Source of the DNA: Candidatus Cloacimonadota bacterium
Lineage (GTDB): Bacteria > Cloacimonadota > Cloacimonadia > Cloacimonadales > TCS61
Length of the DNA stretch: 42,529 bases
Reading direction: 5' to 3'
Assembly: GCA_021157525.1 (NCBI GenBank)
Contig: JAGGWK010000055.1
Span: 1 to 42,529, forward strand
In this document: piece after piece, positions 15,709 through 24,995 of the stretch
How the letters are laid out: each line of letters opens with the position of its first letter
Numbering within the stretch: the first letter of the stretch is position 1
Program-made: the position numbers and the translations under genes
The notes under the pieces: model-generated
Told to the model about the DNA's origin: nothing
The model's database searches: none
What the model saw: only the letters and a program-made list of their open reading frames with translations

Positions 15709-18102
15709 ATGAAACAGAGGGAATCGACATTTCACCTGCCTCCTGTCTTTGAAGGCAAATACAAACATTTTATTTATATCGGCCTGTTGTTTATTATCTT
15801 AGCCATCACATTTTTTAAGATGGGATTTATGGGGTACGAGCCTACCGCCAGCGATACAATCCAGTGGCGGGCAGCGGCGCAATCGATGAAGGCCTACAAC
15901 GAAACCCACCACGACCAGGCGCTGTGGAATCCAAGTATCTTTAGCGGGATGCCGGGATACCTCACCTCCTTTGGTTCTAAATACCCTTTCATAAATACCC
16001 TGCGCAAGTACACAGACCACCTCATGAATTGGCGGGTTTTCCTGCTTTTCACCGCTGGTCTGGGGATGTACCTGTTGATGATTCACTTGGGATTTGAGCC
16101 TTACATCGCCTTTGCCAGTGCTTTGGGTTTTGCCCTTTCCACCCATTTTCTGGGGCTTATCGAGATCGGCCACAACAGCAAATTCAAAGCCATCATTTAT
16201 CTCCCCTGGGTGATGTTTTCCCTGCTGTACCTCAAAGAACGCAAAAGCCTGCTTTCCCTTGGATTGCTCAGTCTGTTTCTCATCGGGCAACTCCGGGAAA
16301 ATCACCCGCAAATCTCCTACTACACCTTCATGGTTATCGGCGTGTACTGGATTTTCAGTCTCATTTGGGCGATTAAAGACAAAAAAATCGGGAGCTTTCT
16401 GGGCTTCACCGGGATGCTGGCTCTGGGTATTATCATCGCCGCTGTGGCGGTAGCTCAACCCTACCTCAGTACTTTGGAGTATAGCGAATACACTATCCGT
16501 GGCGGAGCATCAGGTCTGGATGCAAGCTATGCTACCGGCTGGTCGTTTCATCCTCTGGAGCTTTTATCTCTTATCGTGCCCAATTTCTTCGGCGGCGTAT
16601 CCCCCTATTATTGGGGATGGATGCCCTTCCAGCAAGTGTCTCCCTACATGGGAATTATCATTCTGTTGCTGGCCATCACAGCCGTGATCTACAGTCGCAA
16701 GCGTATGGTGCATTTCCTCATCGCAATGTCCCTCATTTCTATTTTCATCGCTTTTGGCCGCCACCTCCCCATTCTCTCAAACCTGCTGCTGGCCTATCTG
16801 CCAGGATTCAATAAATTCCGCATCCCCTCCATGATGATGCTGGTTGTTGCCTTTTGCACCGTGATTCTGGCCGGTTACGGGATGCGTGAAATTTTGCATC
16901 GCAAAGAGCAAAAAGACCTGAAGATGGAATCCTTTGCCCGCATCGGACTCTATGTGGGAAGCGCTATGCTACTGCTTTTTCTGGCAGGACACGGCATCTT
17001 TGGCTCTCTCCCGTTGATGCATTCTGCCGATGCCAGCAGATACAATCCTGGCCAGCTGCGTTCCCTCAAAGGGATACGGCTTGATATGCTGGTGAAAGAT
17101 GGCATCATGGCCGCTCTATGGATCATTGCCTTCTTTGGCATCCTGATGCTGTTTATGAAAAACAAGCTAAAGCAGTCAGCCTTTATCGCTTTGATACTGG
17201 TTTCTATAGCCATTGACCTTCTCATTGTTGACGGCCGGTTTTTGCAAAACCTCAAGCCAAAACAGATTATCGCCCAAAACTACAAAAAGACCCAGACCGA
17301 CACCTTCCTGCTGAAGGACACGGAAGAATTCCGCATCTATCCATTAGGACGAGAATTTGGTCAAAATCGCTGGAGCTATTACCATCAGTCTATCGGCGGA
17401 TATCATGCGGCCAAACTGAAACGCTATCAGGAAATCATTGAGCACTGCCTCAACGCAGAATTCCGCAACCGCATCCCGATAAATTGGAATATCGTGAATA
17501 TGCTCAATGCCAAATATGTGATTTTCAACCAGAAAATTCCTCTGGAAAATCTGCAATACGTCAATTATGACGATCGGGAAAAACTCACCACCTACAAAAA
17601 TCTCGAATATCTACCCCGAGCCTGGTTTGTAAAAAACATTGAAGTGATCGGGGAAAAGCACGCCATCTGGAACCGGCTGAACGATATACGGTTCAATCCG
17701 GCAAATACCGCCATCGTGGAAGAAGAAATCCCATCGGTGTTTGCGCCTACAGCATCCAGTGTGAGAGCCAAAACCCGGGACATCCATCATATGGAAATCC
17801 TTGCGGAAACCGATACCACCAGCTTTCTGGTGATCAGTGAGGTCTATTATCCTGCCGGATGGAAGGCCACAATTGACGATCAACCAACTCAGATTTACCC
17901 CACCAATTACATTCTTCGGGGCATCGTTGTTCCCCCCGGAAAGCACGTGATCAAGCTCACCTTTGCTCCGGAAGTTTATCGCCTCAGCCTCATCCTCAGC
18001 GCTACGGGGCTTATCATCACGCTGCTGCTGCTGATAGTTGGCGGCATCCTGTATTACCGCAAAAATTACAGAAACGAGATAGAATATGTTATCAAGGGGT
18101 GA
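15709..18102 (+). CDS. YfhO-family polytopic membrane protein (GT-C-like)
   Basis: A 797-residue integral membrane protein. It has about 12-13 hydrophobic helices across residues 22-520, a long extracytoplasmic domain (about 520-760) and a final helix near 765-785. The arrangement, the loop ASDTIQWRAAA and WNPSIFSGMPGYLTS, and the C-terminal domain ending in SEVYYPAGWKATIDDQP with a PPGKHVIKLTF turn match the YfhO/DUF-type family of putative lipid-linked sugar transferases (GT-C fold). It probably adds sugars to surface polymers or lipids; substrate unknown. Start supported by AGGAG 7 nt upstream. The next gene (RsmI-like) begins 17 nt before its stop. Confidence 0.88.
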   Translation: MKQRESTFHLPPVFEGKYKHFIYIGLLFIILAITFFKMGFMGYEPTASDTIQWRAAAQSMKAYNETHHDQALWNPSIFSGMPGYLTSFGSKYPFINTLRKYTDHLMNWRVFLLFTAGLGMYLLMIHLGFEPYIAFASALGFALSTHFLGLIEIGHNSKFKAIIYLPWVMFSLLYLKERKSLLSLGLLSLFLIGQLRENHPQISYYTFMVIGVYWIFSLIWAIKDKKIGSFLGFTGMLALGIIIAAVAVAQPYLSTLEYSEYTIRGGASGLDASYATGWSFHPLELLSLIVPNFFGGVSPYYWGWMPFQQVSPYMGIIILLLAITAVIYSRKRMVHFLIAMSLISIFIAFGRHLPILSNLLLAYLPGFNKFRIPSMMMLVVAFCTVILAGYGMREILHRKEQKDLKMESFARIGLYVGSAMLLLFLAGHGIFGSLPLMHSADASRYNPGQLRSLKGIRLDMLVKDGIMAALWIIAFFGILMLFMKNKLKQSAFIALILVSIAIDLLIVDGRFLQNLKPKQIIAQNYKKTQTDTFLLKDTEEFRIYPLGREFGQNRWSYYHQSIGGYHAAKLKRYQEIIEHCLNAEFRNRIPINWNIVNMLNAKYVIFNQKIPLENLQYVNYDDREKLTTYKNLEYLPRAWFVKNIEVIGEKHAIWNRLNDIRFNPANTAIVEEEIPSVFAPTASSVRAKTRDIHHMEILAETDTTSFLVISEVYYPAGWKATIDDQPTQIYPTNYILRGIVVPPGKHVIKLTFAPEVYRLSLILSATGLIITLLLLIVGGILYYRKNYRNEIEYVIKG

Positions 18103-18781
18103 GCTTTACGTTGTAGCCACCCATATCGGGAATCTCGGAGACATCACGCTGCGGGCGCTGGAGGTGCTGAAATCGGTGGATTTCGTGATTTGTGAAGAGT
18201 ACAAAATGGGCAGTAAATTGCTGAATCAATATCAGATACGAAAGCCTCTGGAACAGCTGAACGAACATAACGAAGACACCCGAACCCTGCATCTGCTTCA
18301 GCGAATTCAGGGAGGAGAATCGGCGGCCCTCATCAGCGATGCAGGCACACCGCTCTTTGCCGATCCGGGCCAACAACTGGTATGGCAATGTCATCAGCAG
18401 GGGCTCACCGTGGTACCGGTGCCCGGTGCTTCGTCCATCATGGCAGCGCTGATGGGCAGTGGTATCATCACCGACGGATTTCTTTTTTACGGTTTTTTGC
18501 CGGCCAACAAAGATGAACGTCGCAGTGCTCTCAGGCGGTTACCCGATGGCTTTGACATCATTTTTTTAGAAGCTCCGTACCGGCTGCCGCAATTTTTGCG
18601 AGATATGAAAAAGAACCTGGGGAAAAACCGCCATGCCGTGGTAGCTTACAAGCTCACCCAACCCGAAGAGAAGTTTTTTTGGGGAACCTTGGAAGAAATT
18701 GATATCATGACGGAGGGACTGGCAAAGGGTGAATTTGTCTTCATCTTGAAAAAGTCCGATTTTCAGAAGAAAAGACGGTAA
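18086..18781 (+). CDS. rsmI: RsmI-like SAM-dependent methyltransferase (short form)
   Basis: A 231-residue member of the tetrapyrrole-methylase fold family. It resembles RsmI, which 2'-O-methylates C1402 of 16S rRNA. Seen: YVVATHIGNLGDITLRALEVL at the N-terminus, EEYKMGSKLLNQYQI, ISDAGTPLFADPG near residue 90, and VPGASSIMAALMGSG. Two departures from typical RsmI: His replaces Pro in the usual ATPIGNLGD motif, and the protein lacks about 50 C-terminal residues (the usual extra domain). It may therefore be a paralogue with a different target. It overlaps the YfhO gene by 17 nt and lies 3 nt before the lipid kinase gene. Confidence 0.82.
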   Translation: MLSRGELYVVATHIGNLGDITLRALEVLKSVDFVICEEYKMGSKLLNQYQIRKPLEQLNEHNEDTRTLHLLQRIQGGESAALISDAGTPLFADPGQQLVWQCHQQGLTVVPVPGASSIMAALMGSGIITDGFLFYGFLPANKDERRSALRRLPDGFDIIFLEAPYRLPQFLRDMKKNLGKNRHAVVAYKLTQPEEKFFWGTLEEIDIMTEGLAKGEFVFILKKSDFQKKRR

Positions 18782-18784
18782 AAG

Positions 18785-19708
18785 ATGAATCGAGACAGAT
18801 GGTTCTTTGTGGTCAATTCCACGGCTGGTCGCGGCAAAGCCGGACGCAAGATCACCGACATGCTTAGCACTCTCAACGGTCTGGATATTCCCTTTGAGAT
18901 AGAAATTACCAAAGCTCCGAAACATGCTATCCAGCTCACCAAAGATGCCATCCTCCATCGGGGATTTCGTCATATCGTGGCAGTGGGAGGTGACGGTACC
19001 CTCAACGAAGTGGTCAATGGCATCATGAATTCGGGTAAAAATGACGAAGTAAAATTGGCGCTGTTCCCCGAAGGCGGCGGCAATGATTTCGCAAAATATT
19101 TTCATCTCTCTCCCAGCATTCATCGGGATGTGGAATTGCTTGTACGCAAAGATGTCATTACCATCGATGTGGGAGTGGTAAATGGCTATCATTTCATCAA
19201 TTCTCTGGGTATCGGCTTCGATGCCGTTGTGGCGAATCACGCCAACCGCATCAAATACATAAACGGCCTTCCCCGCTACACTCTGGCGGTTTTGCAATCC
19301 CTCTTTACCATGCGTCACTTTCCGGTCTCTTTTCATCTGGATGGCACTCTTCATCAAACCCATCTGCTGATGTTGAGCGTGGGTAACGGGCGGTTTTGCG
19401 GTGGTGGCTATCAGCTAACGCCGGATGCCAGGCTGGATGATGGATTGTTGGACATCTGCCTGATAAAAGACATCTCTTTACTGCGGCTGCTACAGATAAT
19501 TCCCAAAGCCTTAAAAGGTACTCACACACGGGAACCTGAAGTGGAAATGCTACGAGGAAAAGAACTGCAGATCAGCTCATCCCTGCCGCTTCCCCTCTAT
19601 TTTGATGGCGAACTTCCCCAAAATATGGATCGCAAAAATATCACTCTGGGGATACAGCACAACGCAATCCAGCTTATCTGCGATGCATCCAGCCTCCCAA
19701 AAAGTTAA
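18785..19708 (+). CDS. Diacylglycerol/lipid kinase family protein (DagK/YegS-like)
   Basis: A 307-residue two-domain lipid kinase. The N-terminal nucleotide-binding domain has NSTAGRGKAGR and the catalytic loop GGDGTLNEVVNG near residue 62, followed by FPEGGGNDFAKYF. The C-terminal beta-sandwich has GNGRFCGGGYQLTPDARLDDGLLD, the usual family signature. It phosphorylates diacylglycerol or a related lipid; exact substrate unknown. It follows the rsmI-like gene by 3 nt in a likely operon. Its stop lies 1 nt from the stop of convergent argS, with no terminator between them. Confidence 0.93.
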   Translation: MNRDRWFFVVNSTAGRGKAGRKITDMLSTLNGLDIPFEIEITKAPKHAIQLTKDAILHRGFRHIVAVGGDGTLNEVVNGIMNSGKNDEVKLALFPEGGGNDFAKYFHLSPSIHRDVELLVRKDVITIDVGVVNGYHFINSLGIGFDAVVANHANRIKYINGLPRYTLAVLQSLFTMRHFPVSFHLDGTLHQTHLLMLSVGNGRFCGGGYQLTPDARLDDGLLDICLIKDISLLRLLQIIPKALKGTHTREPEVEMLRGKELQISSSLPLPLYFDGELPQNMDRKNITLGIQHNAIQLICDASSLPKS

Positions 19709-19709
19709 G

Positions 19710-21386
19710 CTACATTTCCTCCAGGACGTCTATACCAAGGAGGTACAAAGCGCGTCCCAACACGCTGCGGAACTGCGTAACCAAAGCCAGCCGCTGAGGT
19801 TCCAGATGACTGCGCAACACCGGGCATTCGTGGAAAAACTGGTTAAAAGCCTGACATAATTCGGTGGCATACACCGCCAACAGCGATGGCATGAGCCCTT
19901 TGGCACTGGTCGCAACAACCTCTGGGAAGCGGGACAAATGTTTGAGAAGCCTGGCTTCAAAGGGGTTTGCATCCCAGCCTGAAATCTCCGGAGTCACCGT
20001 AGCCTTGCGCAGGATGGACGCTGCACGAGCGTAGCTATAAAGCAGGTACGGGCCGGTATCGCCTTCAAATCGAATCGCTTCACTGGGATTGAACAGCATA
20101 TTTTTCGTGGTCTCGGTTTTCAGCAATTGATACTTGATTGCTGCAAGAGCCACCACCAATCCCCGCCGCTGAATCTCCTCTTCCGGCAAAGTCTGACGGA
20201 GTCGAATTTCCTGAGCGGCCAACTGCGTTGTTGATGCGATAAGGTCGTCGGCATCGACCACCGTTCCTTCCCGGGATTTCATCTTTCCCTCGGGCAATTC
20301 CACCATGCCATAGGAAAGATGACGAATGCCGGCAGCACACTGAGCACCGCTCATTTCCAGCAATTTTTTCAGCACCTTAAAGTGATAATCCTGTTCATTT
20401 CCCACCACATAAATCGATTCATCGTAGGCAAATTTCTCCTTTTTCAGATGGGCAAGATAGACGTCTTGCACGATGTACACCGAGGTTCCATCGGAGCGCA
20501 GAAGCACTTTTTCATCCAGGCCGGATGCAGAGAGGTCGGCGATCACAGCGCCATCTTCCCGGATAGTAAATAAGCCTTTTTTCACGCCATCCATAATGAT
20601 AGCCCGACCCTGCGAGTAAATATTGCTTTCGTAAAAGGCTGTATCAAAGGCGGTGCCAAAACGGGCGAAGGTTTCTTCAAAACCTTCAAAAGCCCAGCGG
20701 TTCATGGTTTGCCAAAGGCTTCGCACAGCGGGGTCTTCTGCCTCCCAGGATGCCAGCATTGCCTGAGCCTGCTCTTCCAGTTGTGGGTTTTCCGCCAGTT
20801 TCCTGGCAAAGAGCACATAGAAATTCCCCACAAAGTGGTCGGATTTTATGCCCAGGCTTTGGGGTGTGGCCCCCTGACCATAGAGTTGGTAAGCCAGCAT
20901 CGATTTGCAGATGTGCACCCCCCGATCGTTGAAAATGCAGGTTTTTGTGATGCGGTTCCCCTGGAAATCCAGCAATCGCGCCACACTTTCGCCGATGGCC
21001 ATATTGCGCAAGTGACCAAGGTGCAGGGGTTTGTTGGTATTTGGCGAGCAATACTCCACCACCACAGAACGTCCTGTGGGCGGCAGTGGCGCATCCAGAG
21101 ATGTCGAGAGAACGGTTTCGCTGAGATAATGTCGATTGATAAAAAGATTCAGGTATCCGCCTACGGCGGCAACTTTGGCAAACAGGGGATGATACTGTAA
21201 TTTTGCGGCAAAATCAGCAGCGATAGCTTGGGGGCTTTTTTTCAGCACCCGGGCAAAGGAAAAGCAGGGCAGGGAAAGGTCTCCCAGCTGTTCGTCAGGA
21301 GGGGTTTCCAACATCTGAGCCAATGTCTCGGCATCGGCAACATCACTCATATAGTGTGCCAGGACGGCGTTGATCTCTTTTTTCAT
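19710..21386 (-). CDS. argS: Arginyl-tRNA synthetase
   Basis: A full-length (558-residue) class I synthetase that charges tRNA-Arg. It has an N-terminal additional domain (1-90), a HIGH-type motif HLGHLRN after SPNTNKPLHLGHLRNMAIGE near residue 115, a KMSKS-like KMKSREG near residue 373, and a C-terminal DALR anticodon-binding domain with HECPVL. Single gene on the minus strand, divergent from the DUF4097 gene. The ends of argS and the lipid kinase gene abut. Confidence 0.97.
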   Translation of the reverse strand: MKKEINAVLAHYMSDVADAETLAQMLETPPDEQLGDLSLPCFSFARVLKKSPQAIAADFAAKLQYHPLFAKVAAVGGYLNLFINRHYLSETVLSTSLDAPLPPTGRSVVVEYCSPNTNKPLHLGHLRNMAIGESVARLLDFQGNRITKTCIFNDRGVHICKSMLAYQLYGQGATPQSLGIKSDHFVGNFYVLFARKLAENPQLEEQAQAMLASWEAEDPAVRSLWQTMNRWAFEGFEETFARFGTAFDTAFYESNIYSQGRAIIMDGVKKGLFTIREDGAVIADLSASGLDEKVLLRSDGTSVYIVQDVYLAHLKKEKFAYDESIYVVGNEQDYHFKVLKKLLEMSGAQCAAGIRHLSYGMVELPEGKMKSREGTVVDADDLIASTTQLAAQEIRLRQTLPEEEIQRRGLVVALAAIKYQLLKTETTKNMLFNPSEAIRFEGDTGPYLLYSYARAASILRKATVTPEISGWDANPFEARLLKHLSRFPEVVATSAKGLMPSLLAVYATELCQAFNQFFHECPVLRSHLEPQRLALVTQFRSVLGRALYLLGIDVLEEM

Positions 21387-21670
21387 GGCATCCTCATTTT
21401 CTATTCAATGGAGCCACTTTTTTTTTCACACCTCAAGATGCAACAGATTTTGTTGTTCATCCATCGATAGCAGTGTGATTTCCGGTGGTTTGTGCTGTTA
21501 TCAAAAGGATAACGAAGGCAGGGGGAGATTATCGAAGTAATAACTCTGCGGGGGATACATGTATGCATCCATAAAAGATAAACCGCTATCTGGAAGCAAC
21601 ATACAAAACAATGTAACTATTGGCACCGCCTTTGCATTATATTTGTGGCGTAAAGAAGCAGGAGGAGAAA
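21387..21670. other. Divergent intergenic region argS / DUF4097 gene
   Basis: 284 bases with no gene. It holds a hairpin GTTATC-AAAAG-GATAAC near 21497, a 10-bp perfect palindrome ATACATGTAT (21555-21564) that runs into a GGATGCA-type heptamer (21564-21570), and an AT-rich TTATATTTG stretch near 21636 that could be part of the plus-strand promoter. The palindrome could be an operator; nothing in sequence shows which protein would bind it. Confidence 0.3.
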
Positions 21671-22549
21671 ATGAAAACGGTGTTGATCTCATTTTTAGCA
21701 ATTTGCGCTATAGGAATATTGGCCATGAGCAAGAACGGACCACAGTTGACCAAGAGTGAAGATGTCAATGAAAACACCATAAAAGATGTGGCTGGCCGCA
21801 CGCTGAACATATCAAATCGCAATGGCAGTATTTATATTTCGGGATGGGACAAAGATTTCATCCAGTATGTTTTCACAAAGTCAACAAATTATGGCCTTGA
21901 TGAACTGAGCAAGGTAACGGTAGAGATCGACAAAAATCAGAAGTCCATAGACATCTCCGTCAGGCCGAAGAACAATATGGTGCGGGTGTCGGTAAAGATG
22001 GAGCTCCGTGTTCCGATGAATCTTCTTCTGGGCTCCATCACTACGACAAATGGCAGCATTGAGCTGAGTCAGAGCCTGGGCAATACCACGTTGAATACAT
22101 CCAATGGTAAGATAATCGCAACAGATCATCAGGGCAGCATATCAGCTCACAGTTCAAATGGCCGTATCGAGCTTACCAATGTGAGTAATTCGGTAACCGC
22201 AAAAACATCCAATGGCAAGATTATTCTCTCAAATATCCCCGCCATCACCATGGCGCGTACATCAAACGGCTCGATATATGCCGAGGTTATGCAGATGAAA
22301 GAAGATGCCGTTTTTGCATCCAGCAATGGCTCGATCACGTTAGTCGTTAACGAAGACATTAATGCAGAAATAGATGCTCACACGTCAAACAGCAAAATCG
22401 TTATTGATGGCCTTGATGTGCGAGTAGAAACCCTTTCCCGTAGTACCTTCAAGGGAAGAATTGGCAGAGGAGGCCCCACTCTCTCGGCCAGAACTTCCAA
22501 CGGGAAAATCAAGATGGAAGCGCTTCCCCACACAGGCGAGCTCTTCTAA
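21671..22549 (+). CDS. DUF4097-family beta-repeat protein, exported
   Basis: A 292-residue protein starting with a hydrophobic signal-like segment (MKTVLISFLAICAIGILAMS). The rest is a right-handed beta-helix-like array in which the motif T/S-S-N-G-K/S-I recurs at about 20-residue intervals (NRNGSIYI, TTNGSIEL, TSNGKIIA, SSNGRIEL, TSNGKIIL, TSNGSIYA, SSNGSITL, TSNGKIKM), typical of DUF4097 (putative adhesin-like) proteins. The role is unknown; related proteins occur near envelope-stress regulators. An upstream in-frame ATG at 21620 exists, but AGGAGGAG directly before 21671 and the signal peptide decide the start. A strong terminator follows, so it is a single-gene unit. Confidence 0.88.
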   Translation: MKTVLISFLAICAIGILAMSKNGPQLTKSEDVNENTIKDVAGRTLNISNRNGSIYISGWDKDFIQYVFTKSTNYGLDELSKVTVEIDKNQKSIDISVRPKNNMVRVSVKMELRVPMNLLLGSITTTNGSIELSQSLGNTTLNTSNGKIIATDHQGSISAHSSNGRIELTNVSNSVTAKTSNGKIILSNIPAITMARTSNGSIYAEVMQMKEDAVFASSNGSITLVVNEDINAEIDAHTSNSKIVIDGLDVRVETLSRSTFKGRIGRGGPTLSARTSNGKIKMEALPHTGELF

Positions 22550-22572
22550 CCCTCCCGTTCCCCCTTATGTTG

Positions 22573-22599
22573 GATGCGGATCTTCGGATCCGCATTTTT
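22573..22599 (+). terminator. Rho-independent terminator with UUCG tetraloop
   Basis: Perfect 9-bp stem (22573-22581 with 22586-22594) closed by the very stable C(UUCG)G tetraloop and followed by six T residues. It ends the DUF4097 transcript. Confidence 0.95.
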
Positions 22600-22658
22600 T
22601 ATGGGAAAAAGTACTAGACACCAAGGAGCAAAGCCACAAGCCTACCACTGGAGGAAGT

Positions 22659-23045
22659 ATGAAAAAACTGATAGATTATGCCAAAGACGCTGCCAAAATG
22701 GCTTATGCACCCTATTCTCAGTTTGCGGTAGGGGCCGCCCTGGAGAGCACCTCAGGCCGCATTTTTACCGGATGCAATGTAGAAAATGCATCCTATGGAC
22801 TTACCAACTGTGCCGAGCGAACGGCGATTTTCAAAGCGGTTTCCGAAGGGGAAAGAACCTTTCGGCGCATGGCCATCTGGGTAGATAGTGACACTCTCTT
22901 TACCCCCTGCGGCGCCTGCCGTCAGGTGATCAGCGAATTTAGTGATGATCTGGAAATCATCATTTATTCTCGCAACGAAGAGCTGCACACCACTATCGCC
23001 GAACTGTTACCACATTCCTTCTCTCTGCACAAAGATCACAGCTGA
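22659..23045 (+). CDS. cdd: Cytidine deaminase
   Basis: A 128-residue homotetramer-type cytidine deaminase that converts cytidine and deoxycytidine to uridine forms (pyrimidine salvage). Zinc and catalytic residues are visible: C51 and E53 in CAERTA, C84 and C87 in PCGACRQV, and the substrate-binding FTGCNVENASYG. An open frame continues upstream to 22461, but GGAGGAAG just before ATG 22659 and the family length fix this start. It follows the DUF4097 terminator and precedes trxB by 73 bases. Confidence 0.97.
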   Translation: MKKLIDYAKDAAKMAYAPYSQFAVGAALESTSGRIFTGCNVENASYGLTNCAERTAIFKAVSEGERTFRRMAIWVDSDTLFTPCGACRQVISEFSDDLEIIIYSRNEELHTTIAELLPHSFSLHKDHS

Positions 23046-23059
23046 TAATAATACCGGAG

Positions 23060-23087
23060 TTGCCCAGAAAGAAAATCCGGCTATATT
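23060..23087 (+). promoter_or_regulatory. Putative sigma70-type promoter of trxB
   Basis: TTGCCC (23060-23065) and TATATT (23082-23087) are separated by 16 bases and lie 31 nt before the trxB start. GGAGG precedes that start. Confidence 0.5.
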
Positions 23088-23118
23088 AGCAGGAAAGATA
23101 TTAGCATGGAGGATTTAA

Positions 23119-24084
23119 ATGGAATATGATGTTGCCATCATTGGTGCAGGGCCAGCCGGACTGAGTGCAGCTATTTACGCTGCCCGGGGCGGACTGAAAA
23201 CCGTCGTTTTTGAAAACGCTCTGGTGGGTGGCCAGATCGTTGTTACCCAAGATGTAGAAAATTATCCCGGATTTGAAGAGTCTGTTTCTGGCTATGATAT
23301 TACCGAAAAGATGCACACGCAGGCAAAGAAGTTTGATGCAGAATTTCGGACTGAAGAAGTCAAAGCAATCGGCCTGGAAGGATTTTGCAAGATAATTGAA
23401 ACCAACAAAAATACCTATCGGGCCAAATCGGTGATCCTCGCAACCGGAGCACATCCTCGCAAATTACAGGTACCCGGGGAAGAACGGCTGACTGGCCGTG
23501 GCGTATCCTATTGCGCCACCTGTGACGGCGCACTTTACAGAGGAAAAACCGTAGCAGTCATCGGCGGTGGAGATTCGGCAGTAGAAGAGGCGTTGTTTCT
23601 CACCCGTTTTGCAAAAAAAGTTTATATCATTCACAGACGCAACGAATTACGTGCTGTTCAGATTGCCCAGCAACGGGCCTTTGCCAATGACAAGATTGAG
23701 ATTATCTGGGATTCGGTAATTCAGGATATATCGGGCACAGATGCGGTGGAGTCCATTACTCTCTTTAATCGTACCACCGAGACTGTCTCGAAGCTGGATG
23801 TCGATGGTGTTTTTATCTATGTAGGCATCATCCCAAACAACGGATTGCTCAAATCCCGCGTACCCTGCGATGATCAGGGATTTATCTTCACCGATGAAAC
23901 CTGCCACACCAATATCCCGGGAATTTATGCAGCTGGTGACATTATCCACAAGGTATTGCGTCAGGTAGTTACTGCCGTTGCCGACGGTGCAATTGCCGCC
24001 TTTTCTGCGGAAAAATGGATCGTAGAAAACGAGGCCCAATTCATTGATACAAATCTCACTATCGACTCCCTTCCAGAGGCATAA
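23119..24084 (+). CDS. trxB: Thioredoxin reductase
   Basis: A 321-residue low-molecular-weight thioredoxin reductase using NADPH and FAD to reduce thioredoxin. It has FAD-binding [12 protein letters not shown] (residues 9-20), the redox pair CATC (C132, C135), the NADPH motif [10 protein letters not shown] near 150-159, HRRNELRA, and the C-terminal FAD motif GIYAAGDI. Length is as expected. It may support the methionine sulfoxide reductase at 3076, but the genes are not linked. Ends at a strong bidirectional terminator. Confidence 0.97.
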   Translation: MEYDVAIIGAGPAGLSAAIYAARGGLKTVVFENALVGGQIVVTQDVENYPGFEESVSGYDITEKMHTQAKKFDAEFRTEEVKAIGLEGFCKIIETNKNTYRAKSVILATGAHPRKLQVPGEERLTGRGVSYCATCDGALYRGKTVAVIGGGDSAVEEALFLTRFAKKVYIIHRRNELRAVQIAQQRAFANDKIEIIWDSVIQDISGTDAVESITLFNRTTETVSKLDVDGVFIYVGIIPNNGLLKSRVPCDDQGFIFTDETCHTNIPGIYAAGDIIHKVLRQVVTAVADGAIAAFSAEKWIVENEAQFIDTNLTIDSLPEA

Positions 24085-24116
24085 AAAAAAGGTGCCCGAA
24101 GGCACCTGATCTTTTT
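24083..24116. terminator. Bidirectional terminator (trxB / mre operon)
   Basis: 7-bp stem AGGTGCC (24090-24096) with GGCACCT (24101-24107), with A8 on the left and T5 on the right. Read on the minus strand the loop is C-UUCG-G followed by eight T residues, so it is the stronger terminator for the cell-shape operon. It also ends trxB. Confidence 0.92.
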
Positions 24117-24117
24117 G

Positions 24118-24148
24118 GCCGATTCGTTCAGGATCGGCTATTTTTTTT
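24118..24148 (+). terminator. Second terminator after trxB, overlapping the end of a minus-strand gene
   Basis: GCCGAT (24118-24123) pairs with ATCGGC (24133-24138) across a 9-base loop, followed by TA and eight T residues. It overlaps the last codons of the small minus-strand gene ending at 24138. Confidence 0.65.
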
Positions 24149-24404
24149 CATAATCCGTGATTAATACACCTTCTACATAGAGGTATTTCGGCGATTCCGG
24201 GGAGCCGGTTTTTTTGATTTTATCAATATCCCCGTCCTCTTCTATGCGCCATATTTCCCATGAATCACCTTGACCATCAACGCAGAAAGTAAGCTTCTTG
24301 TTGATGAAATCCTCCACAATAAACTGTATCGAAGTCAGAGGTCCTGCTTTTGTAACCGGAACACTGAATCTTTTGTGTTCGTAGGTATAGAGACTCTTTT
24401 TCAT
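24138..24404 (-). CDS. Small protein of unknown function at end of mre operon
   Basis: An 88-residue, mostly hydrophilic protein with alternating beta-type sequence (FSVPVTKAGPLTSIQFIVED, LTFCVDGQGDSWEIWRIEED). It lacks a signal peptide or membrane helix and belongs to no family that I recognise. AGGA precedes the start, which is 14 nt after the lipoprotein gene, so it is the last gene of the cell-shape transcript. Cytoplasmic location is likely. Its composition is like its neighbours' and does not suggest recent transfer. Confidence 0.7.
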   Translation of the reverse strand: MKKSLYTYEHKRFSVPVTKAGPLTSIQFIVEDFINKKLTFCVDGQGDSWEIWRIEEDGDIDKIKKTGSPESPKYLYVEGVLITDYEKK

Positions 24405-24418
24405 TTTTCCTATCCGTC

Positions 24419-24991
24419 CTATTTTTTGAATTTGTACACTTGATTACAGGTGACATCGTCCAGCCAATAATCTTCCTTTCCGGCTGGAATTGTGATTATT
24501 ACACGTCCAAACATCGCATTGGGCTTGAGAAAGCCGGCGGTTACCGAAACCTCTTTCCACTGTGTGTCTGGCACAAATTTCTCTGTGAATTTGTTAATTT
24601 TCTTCCCTGCACTGTTAAATCCCCAAAACCGAACTGTCACCGGTGCGTTGCCGGTGCCGTCTGTGCGAACAAACGCCCGCAGCAGATAGACATCATGGGT
24701 AGAGACCAAAAAGGCATCAGAAACGATATCCACCGGCTTATCTGGATGCAGGATATGCAGGCACCGAGGCTGATCGTGGCCATCAGTCTGTTGCCACTGC
24801 ACCACACCTTCCGGCTGATCGTACACATACCAATGAGGTGGCAATGCTGTTTTTTGAGGAATTCCCACTTCAAAGGAACCGTTGAAAACCAGATCAGGGT
24901 TTCCAACAGTATCTTCCACGCTGTATCTGGGCACAGTATTAAAACTGCAACCAAGTACCAAAAGAGCTAATAATTCGCCTACTCGTTTCAT
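24419..24991 (-). CDS. Predicted lipoprotein with galactose-binding-like (CBM-type) domain
   Basis: A 190-residue protein starting MKRVGELLALLVLGCSFN: a signal peptide with lipobox LVLGC, so lipidation at Cys15 is expected. The mature part has the start of a jelly-roll carbohydrate-binding-like domain (NPDLVFNGSFEVG, then HILHPDKPVDIVSD, and the terminal YWLDDVTC) of the kind used to bind sugars or cell-wall material. I chose 24991 because it begins the signal peptide and lies 4 nt after the rodA stop; an upstream in-frame ATG at 25018 would overlap rodA. It may anchor to or sense the envelope in the shape operon; this is inference. Confidence 0.78.
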   Translation of the reverse strand: MKRVGELLALLVLGCSFNTVPRYSVEDTVGNPDLVFNGSFEVGIPQKTALPPHWYVYDQPEGVVQWQQTDGHDQPRCLHILHPDKPVDIVSDAFLVSTHDVYLLRAFVRTDGTGNAPVTVRFWGFNSAGKKINKFTEKFVPDTQWKEVSVTAGFLKPNAMFGRVIITIPAGKEDYWLDDVTCNQVYKFKK

Positions 24992-24995
24992 CTTT

